10,981 nucleotides of DNA from an uncultured Eubacteriales bacterium (GTDB lineage Bacteria; Bacillota; Clostridia; Oscillospirales; Oscillospiraceae): the NCBI GenBank assembly GCA_902475455.1, contig CABRZO010000075.1, positions 1 through 10,981 of the forward strand. The letters are read 5' to 3'. The notes beneath the pieces were generated by a model that saw nothing but the letters and a program-made list of their open reading frames with translations, did no database searches and was not told where the DNA came from. Numbering within the stretch: the stretch's first letter is position 1; the number at the start of each line of letters is the position of its first letter. Shown in pieces: positions 7,573-10,981 of the stretch. The translations under genes were made by a program, and so were the position numbers.

Positions 7573-7680
7573 CTAGACATAAGAGAGTGCCATAGGAGAG
7601 TAAGGGCCAGTCCATGTGGCTAGGACATTTCCAAGTACTTCCAACATGACAACCCAGTACACTATGCCTACGGCCGCCAT
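7573..7680 (-). CDS. Possible small hydrophobic protein (doubtful)
   Basis: A 35-codon ORF downstream of the helicase gene reads MAAVGIVYWVVMLEVLGNVL, then ATWTGPYSPMALSYV. The first 22 residues could form one membrane helix, and the composition is more protein-like than is usual for chance ORFs of this size. No good ribosome binding site is seen before the ATG at 7680, and its start lies 49 bases beyond the helicase stop. It could be a small membrane partner of the operon or chance. Confidence 0.2.
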   Translation of the reverse strand: MAAVGIVYWVVMLEVLGNVLATWTGPYSPMALSYV

Positions 7681-7729
7681 GCATCATTATCTGCGGTCAA
7701 GTTCCATCTTTTGAGCGACGTTCGCATAT

Positions 7730-9994
7730 CTATTTCATACGCTGAAAGTAACTCTCTAACTTCTCATCGCAGATCCGCTCAATTTCCTGTTTCTCCTCCC
7801 GAGTCAACTTTTTCCAGACCGACTCATCCACCTGGATCACACCCAGGGTCCTGGTGTGGTGGAGCATCTGCATATCCTCGAACCGCTTAAAGGGGTTGGA
7901 CAGGATATTCCGCTGGGCCTGAGCGTCAGTATAGCCGCCCTTGGCGTAGATGCTGTTAGCTTTCTCTACCACCAGCCCTGCCGCCCGGCGGGCCTCATAG
8001 AACTCCCGGAAATAACTGACGATGTCACTGAGCTTCACCCGACCCTTTTCGTCGGCGAGCAGCAGCACCGCCTTAAGGAGCACCGGTTTGTAGGAGTAGC
8101 TCATGTCCATTTGCCGCACCATATCCAGGAACAGGTCCTTGCGGTTGGAGTCGTCAATGAGGGTCCAGCCATACTGCTCCGCATATTTCTGAAGGGTCTC
8201 TTCTTTGAAATACTTGAAGGTCCGGTGCTCACTCATGGGCACCACCAGATCAGGCACCAGCAGGCCTTCCCGGACATACCGCTCAATGGTCTCCGTCTGG
8301 ACATCCACCCGGCGGACGAACTCCATCTGGGAGATCATCCCGGCAGCCTCCTCCTGCCAATTGAAGATGTCCACCAGTTCGTAGTCCAGGGCATCCACCG
8401 GCCAGTCAATGAGGGCATCCGGACGTTCTCCCTTGCTGTAAAGCCCCTGTTCAGCGGTTTTCTGCTGTTTCGTACCCAACACCAGCGCACCGGGCTTATA
8501 GTCTTTCAACCGGAACAGCCGGTGCATGGAGTAGGGCATGTTATACTGGCTGGCATTGTCCACAAAGTCAAACACCATCAGGCTCTCCTTGCCGGGGGAC
8601 AGCCGCATGCCGCGGCCCAACTGCTGGGTATAGAGTACCTTGGACATGGTGGGCCGGGCCATGAACAGCACTTCCGTAGCCGGGCAGTCCCAGCCCTCAT
8701 TGAGTAGGTCGCAGGCACACAGTACCTTCGTCTCGCCCTTCTCAAACCGGGCCAGCACCTCCCGGCGTTCACTGGCCTTAATCTCGCCGGACACGGCCTC
8801 GGCAGCTACCCCTGCATCGTGGAGCCGCCCGGCGATCTCCCGGGCATGCTTGACAGAGGCACAGAAGATGACAGTCCGCTTGTCCTTCACATACTGGAGC
8901 CAGGTATCCACAATGAGTTTGTTTCGCTCCGGCACATAAATCTTGCTCTCCAAGTCCCGGATGTTGTACTGGACGCTGTTGAATCGCACCTTGGTTAGGT
9001 CGATGTTGGTGTGGATGCGAATGCACCGCACCGGCACCAGTTCCCCGATCTCCACGGCGGTCTGGATATCCAGCTTGTGGGCGGTATTTTTGAAGATGTC
9101 CAGGATATTCTTGTCATCGGCCCGCTCTGGCGTGGCGGTCAAGCCCAGGGTGAATTCCGGCGTGAAGTAGGACAGTACCTTCTGGTATGTATTGGCGGAG
9201 GCATGGTGCGCTTCATCCACAATGATGTAGCCGAAGTCATCCGGTTTGAACCGCTCCAGATTCAATGCCACACTCTGAATGCTGCCGCACACTACAAAGG
9301 CATTGCCCTGCTTCATGCTCTCTACATAGCGTCCCACGGTGGCCCGGGGCCACAGCTCCCGGAAGGTTTTGGCGGTCTGATCCACCAGCTCCACCGTGTG
9401 CGCCAGGAACAGAGTCCGCTTTCCAAATCGCTTGGCATCCATAACAGCGGTCACCGTTTTGCCGGTGCCGGTAGCATGGTAGAGAAGCGCAATTGTCTCA
9501 AAGTTGCAGCGCATTTCCTCCAAAGCAGCCAGAGCCTGCTTCTGGTGCTGCTTCAGCTCCAACCGGGAGCCGTCCAGGGACTTGCCCCGCTGGGTGGGAA
9601 GATAGTCCTCGATCTCCCTGAAGCTGGGATGCTGCCCCAGAAATACCCGCAGTTCGTCTTTGACCGTCTCCGGCTGTTGCTGCATCTGCCGCACCGCCCA
9701 GCGGTATACATCCCACCCCAGATAGATCATGCTGTTCTGCTTGAGCAAGTCATCGTAGAACTTGTGCTGGGAGACCAGCCTGGGGTTATGAGAGGCTTCG
9801 TCGTCGATCTCAATAGCCACCTTCCGCCCGCCATTCTCAATCAGAAAGTCGGCAAACCGGCTATTTTGATAGATGTCAAAGAAGGGGTACTGGGAGTACA
9901 AGTAGCCGGCTTTCTCGGCGCCAAAGGTGTCCGAAAACAGTTCGATGAACAGATCTTCGGCACTGCTTCCGGAGGCGGAGCGATAGGTTGGCAT
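7730..9994 (-). CDS. Superfamily 2 DEAH helicase with N-terminal DUF559/Vsr-like nuclease domain
   Basis: A 754-residue predicted DNA helicase-nuclease. Residues 46-100 carry a restriction-type pattern: Asp49 in RFADFLIE, then Glu62 and Asp64 in VAIEIDDEASH and His69, as in DUF559/Vsr-like endonucleases. Helicase motifs follow in order: ATGTGKT (174-180), LFLAHTVELVDQ (195-206), DEAH (260-263), TAT (286-288), VIFCAS (375-380), DLLNEGWDCP (429-438) and QQLGRGMR (457-464). The C-terminal 250 residues include SYKPVLLKAVLLLADEKG and an SDIVSYFREFYEARR block, seen in restriction/defence-type helicases. The ATG at 9994 is preferred because GAGGTG (10001-10006) lies 6 bases before it; GTG at 10003 would add three residues but lacks a site. 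It is the last gene of the operon, 10 bases after the previous stop. There is no HsdM-like methylase alongside. Its exact role is inferred. Confidence 0.88.
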   Translation of the reverse strand: MPTYRSASGSSAEDLFIELFSDTFGAEKAGYLYSQYPFFDIYQNSRFADFLIENGGRKVAIEIDDEASHNPRLVSQHKFYDDLLKQNSMIYLGWDVYRWAVRQMQQQPETVKDELRVFLGQHPSFREIEDYLPTQRGKSLDGSRLELKQHQKQALAALEEMRCNFETIALLYHATGTGKTVTAVMDAKRFGKRTLFLAHTVELVDQTAKTFRELWPRATVGRYVESMKQGNAFVVCGSIQSVALNLERFKPDDFGYIIVDEAHHASANTYQKVLSYFTPEFTLGLTATPERADDKNILDIFKNTAHKLDIQTAVEIGELVPVRCIRIHTNIDLTKVRFNSVQYNIRDLESKIYVPERNKLIVDTWLQYVKDKRTVIFCASVKHAREIAGRLHDAGVAAEAVSGEIKASERREVLARFEKGETKVLCACDLLNEGWDCPATEVLFMARPTMSKVLYTQQLGRGMRLSPGKESLMVFDFVDNASQYNMPYSMHRLFRLKDYKPGALVLGTKQQKTAEQGLYSKGERPDALIDWPVDALDYELVDIFNWQEEAAGMISQMEFVRRVDVQTETIERYVREGLLVPDLVVPMSEHRTFKYFKEETLQKYAEQYGWTLIDDSNRKDLFLDMVRQMDMSYSYKPVLLKAVLLLADEKGRVKLSDIVSYFREFYEARRAAGLVVEKANSIYAKGGYTDAQAQRNILSNPFKRFEDMQMLHHTRTLGVIQVDESVWKKLTREEKQEIERICDEKLESYFQRMK

Positions 9995-10000
9995 GGAGGT

Positions 10001-10006
10001 CACCTC
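10001..10006 (-). promoter_or_regulatory. Ribosome binding site of the helicase gene, overlapping the previous stop
   Basis: On the minus strand, GAGGTG shares bases with the TGA stop of the upstream gene and lies 6 bases before the ATG at 9994. This decides the start and implies that ribosomes finishing the upstream gene feed the helicase gene. Confidence 0.55.
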
Positions 10007-10463
10007 ATATAATTTGCTTCAGTTGTTCAGACTCCGGGACTCTTGTTTGAAGTTCCCGGAGTTTTGCCAAAGAGATGGGATGCTGACCATTTTTCTGCAT
10101 TTTCCCACAATGCTCCCAGGCCAGTTTTCCGGGCCCATTGTATTCCTCAGAAAAGCTGCCGTCTTTATGGATCTTCAGCACCAGCAGCCACTCCGGCTCG
10201 CTGGAAATAGCAATACGGCCAATTTGTGTTGCCTTGATCTGGACCAGGCGTCCATCAGGAGCTTTGGCATCGTGGGTCTCTTTTGAGGCAGGAAAGAGCT
10301 CCAGGTTATAATAGCTGGCTGCTAAGGCCTCTCCGATACTCCCGATCATATGGCCATCCGGCGTATAATGCCGGCCCGGGAACAACACTTCCAACTCATG
10401 AGATATTTCGTAAAGCACTTTGATTTTTTCTGCGACTGAATCCCAGATTGCTGCTTTGCTCAT
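10005..10463 (-). CDS. DUF6998-like protein with restriction-endonuclease-like residue pattern
   Basis: A 152-residue soluble protein. An N-terminal helix region is followed by HMIGSIGEALAASYYNLEL (Glu45), then HDAKAPDGRLVQIKAT (65 = Asp, 75-77 = Gln-Ile-Lys). Glu, then Asp, then Q/E-x-Lys on a strand is the residue order of PD-(D/E)XK nucleases, and this type is often labelled DUF6998; both the label and the fold are my reading of the motifs, not a search result. The Gln in place of Glu before the Lys occurs in some active families. It starts at ATG 10463, overlapping the MazG-like gene stop by 4 bases (ATGA), and precedes the helicase gene. The co-translation suggests a partner of the other two products. 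It could also be a structural or DNA-binding subunit rather than a nuclease. Confidence 0.75.
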   Translation of the reverse strand: MSKAAIWDSVAEKIKVLYEISHELEVLFPGRHYTPDGHMIGSIGEALAASYYNLELFPASKETHDAKAPDGRLVQIKATQIGRIAISSEPEWLLVLKIHKDGSFSEEYNGPGKLAWEHCGKMQKNGQHPISLAKLRELQTRVPESEQLKQII

Positions 10464-10777
10464 TCCAGCACTTCCTTCAAAAGGATCTTTTTCTCAAATC
10501 CACCGCGTTTGGTAGCTTTGTCTGCCCGTACCTGCTCCAATTCTTCCAAGGTCCAGCCCCGGGCCTTCACGACAGCCTGCATGACCTCCAGAAGATCCGC
10601 CAGCTCTTCCAGGGATTTGCTCTCCTGATACTCCCCCAGTTCCTCGTTCAGTTTCTGGTCAAGAAGGTGTATATAGTCCTCGTCAGCAAGCGTTTCACAG
10701 ACACAGATTTTACCGTCTGCTTCGATGATCTCCAGAATGCGGTCACGCACCAATTTATGATAGGTTTTCGTGGGCAT
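10460..10777 (-). CDS. MazG-like NTP pyrophosphohydrolase (COG4997 type)
   Basis: A 105-residue all-alpha NTP pyrophosphohydrolase, predicted to split (d)NTPs or non-canonical nucleotides into NMP and pyrophosphate with Mg2+. The start YHKLVRDRILEII is typical of this small class. The metal-binding signature is complete: EELGE (Glu45, Glu46, Glu49) and then ELADL (Glu58, Asp61), the EExxE...ExxD order of MazG. The C-terminal KRGGFEKKILL is also characteristic. The length is normal for a single-domain member. ATG at 10777 has GAGGAGGC at 10784-10791, a strong ribosome binding site. It is the first gene of the operon. Alone it would be called a housekeeping nucleotide-pool enzyme; its coupling to nuclease and helicase genes suggests a nucleotide-related step in a defence response, which is inference. 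Confidence 0.88.
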   Translation of the reverse strand: MPTKTYHKLVRDRILEIIEADGKICVCETLADEDYIHLLDQKLNEELGEYQESKSLEELADLLEVMQAVVKARGWTLEELEQVRADKATKRGGFEKKILLKEVLE

Positions 10778-10816
10778 CTTTTAGCCTCCTCAAAATCCCT
10801 GATCGGAAGGACAAAA

Positions 10817-10845
10817 TTTATATAGCTTAATCTCGTCAACAGCAA
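10817..10845 (-). promoter_or_regulatory. Candidate promoter of the MazG-nuclease-helicase operon
   Basis: On the minus strand, TATAAA (10817-10822) is a 5-of-6 match to a sigma-70 type -10 box, with TTGCTG (10840-10845) 17 bases upstream as a weak -35. A better -35-like word, TTGACG, lies 6 bases nearer but leaves only an 11-base spacer. The leader to the MazG-like start would be about 30 bases. No operator is recognised. Confidence 0.35.
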
Positions 10846-10870
10846 CAGCGAAAAATCCTGGGGATCCCCT

Positions 10871-10888
10871 AAAAGCCGGTAAGGCTTT
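10871..10888 (-). terminator. Small terminator-like hairpin near the right edge
   Basis: Read on the minus strand, AAAGCC and GGCTTT pair around a TTACC loop, and the stem ends in TTTT. This is a short intrinsic-terminator shape that could end another minus-strand gene lying to the right of the window, and would insulate the operon promoter from it. A separate palindrome, GGGGATCCCC (10860-10869), lies directly next to it. The stem is only 6 bp, so strength is doubtful. Confidence 0.4.
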
Positions 10889-10981
10889 CACGCAGCAAGC
10901 TACTAAATATCAGCAGAAAAACCCGAAATCTTAATACAGCGTTCCGATGTATATCCGGTTTGGTATGGCTGGATTAGCGAT

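Larger units (their letters stand above)
7397..7729. other. Junction region between the conjugation module and the minus-strand operon
   Basis: No convincing complete gene is seen here. It holds the remnant tail to 7454, a perfect 12-bp inverted repeat at 7488-7523, an AT-rich stretch after it, and a doubtful 35-codon minus-strand ORF at 7573-7680. Composition is clearly lower in GC than on either side. It lies between convergent transcription units, so a terminator function is expected here. Confidence 0.6.

Noticed and set aside
7379..7687. Minus-strand open frame of 102 codons in the junction region
   Set aside because: It runs through the inverted repeat and into the end of DUF4366, with a low-complexity, unprotein-like sequence and no ribosome binding site.
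7642..7713. Plus-strand 22-codon ORF (MTTQYTMPTAAMHHYL...)
   Set aside because: It is very short, has no ribosome binding site, and overlaps another equally weak minus-strand candidate.
9011..10012. Plus-strand open frame (333 codons) opposite the helicase
   Set aside because: It is antisense to the helicase N-terminal half with its intact motifs and has no recognisable domain or ribosome binding site.
10931..10981. Minus-strand C-terminal fragment (16 codons, ending IYIGTLY) at the window edge
   Set aside because: It is too short to identify, and a second minus-strand frame is also open to the edge, so neither can be preferred.
1..10981. CRISPR array, tRNA, rRNA, or intact insertion sequence
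   Set aside because: No regularly spaced repeats, tRNA-like cloverleaf or rRNA sequence were seen on reading, and no transposase or integrase gene lies within the window.

Overview
The window looks like an accessory region of a Gram-positive gut anaerobe in the Clostridia (Oscillospiraceae or Lachnospiraceae type). The evidence is the AGGAGG-type ribosome binding sites, TTG and GTG starts, GC-rich coding sequence, and a conjugation gene set typical of Tn1549/CTn4-like integrative and conjugative elements (ICEs) in that class. No organism-specific marker is present, so the taxonomy is an inference.

Layout. (1) Bases 1-846 hold the 3' part of a visibly AT-rich gene for a helical-repeat (TPR-like) protein, probably the C-terminal half of an HTH regulator. 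It lies where these ICEs usually carry the coupling-protein region. (2) Bases 847-1014 form a structured leader: a strong terminator-like hairpin, a 16-bp perfect palindrome and a small hairpin. (3) Bases 1015-7396 (+) hold the type IV secretion (mating-pair) module in canonical order: Maff2, VirB6/TrbL-like (CD1112 type), PrgI, VirB4 ATPase (CD1110 type), NlpC/P60 hydrolase (CD1108 type), DUF4315 and DUF4366 (CD1107 type). The genes are tightly packed, with short gaps or overlaps, and look like one transcription unit. Two lesions are visible: virB4 has a one-base frameshift near its N terminus, and the DUF4366 gene stops early where its sequence joins unrelated DNA. The topoisomerase and relaxase genes that usually follow are absent, so the module looks broken or rearranged on its right side. 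(4) Bases 7397-7729 are a mostly non-coding junction with a gene remnant, a perfect 12-bp inverted repeat and a doubtful small ORF.

(5) Bases 7730-10777 (-) hold a compact three-gene operon transcribed toward the conjugation module. In transcription order it encodes a MazG-like all-alpha NTP pyrophosphohydrolase (EExxE...ExxD motif intact), a 152-residue protein with a restriction-endonuclease-like residue pattern (DUF6998-like), and a 754-residue superfamily 2 DEAH helicase with an N-terminal DUF559/Vsr-like nuclease domain. Start/stop coupling (ATGA overlap, then a 10-base gap with the ribosome binding site overlapping the previous stop) indicates co-expression. No DNA methyltransferase is visible. 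Nucleotide hydrolase plus nuclease-like protein plus nuclease-helicase, carried beside an ICE, is what one would expect of a defence cassette. I cannot match it to a named system, and it is the most interesting part of the window.

(6) Bases 10778-10981 hold a weak promoter candidate for the operon and, beyond it, a small terminator-like hairpin that may end another minus-strand gene outside the window.
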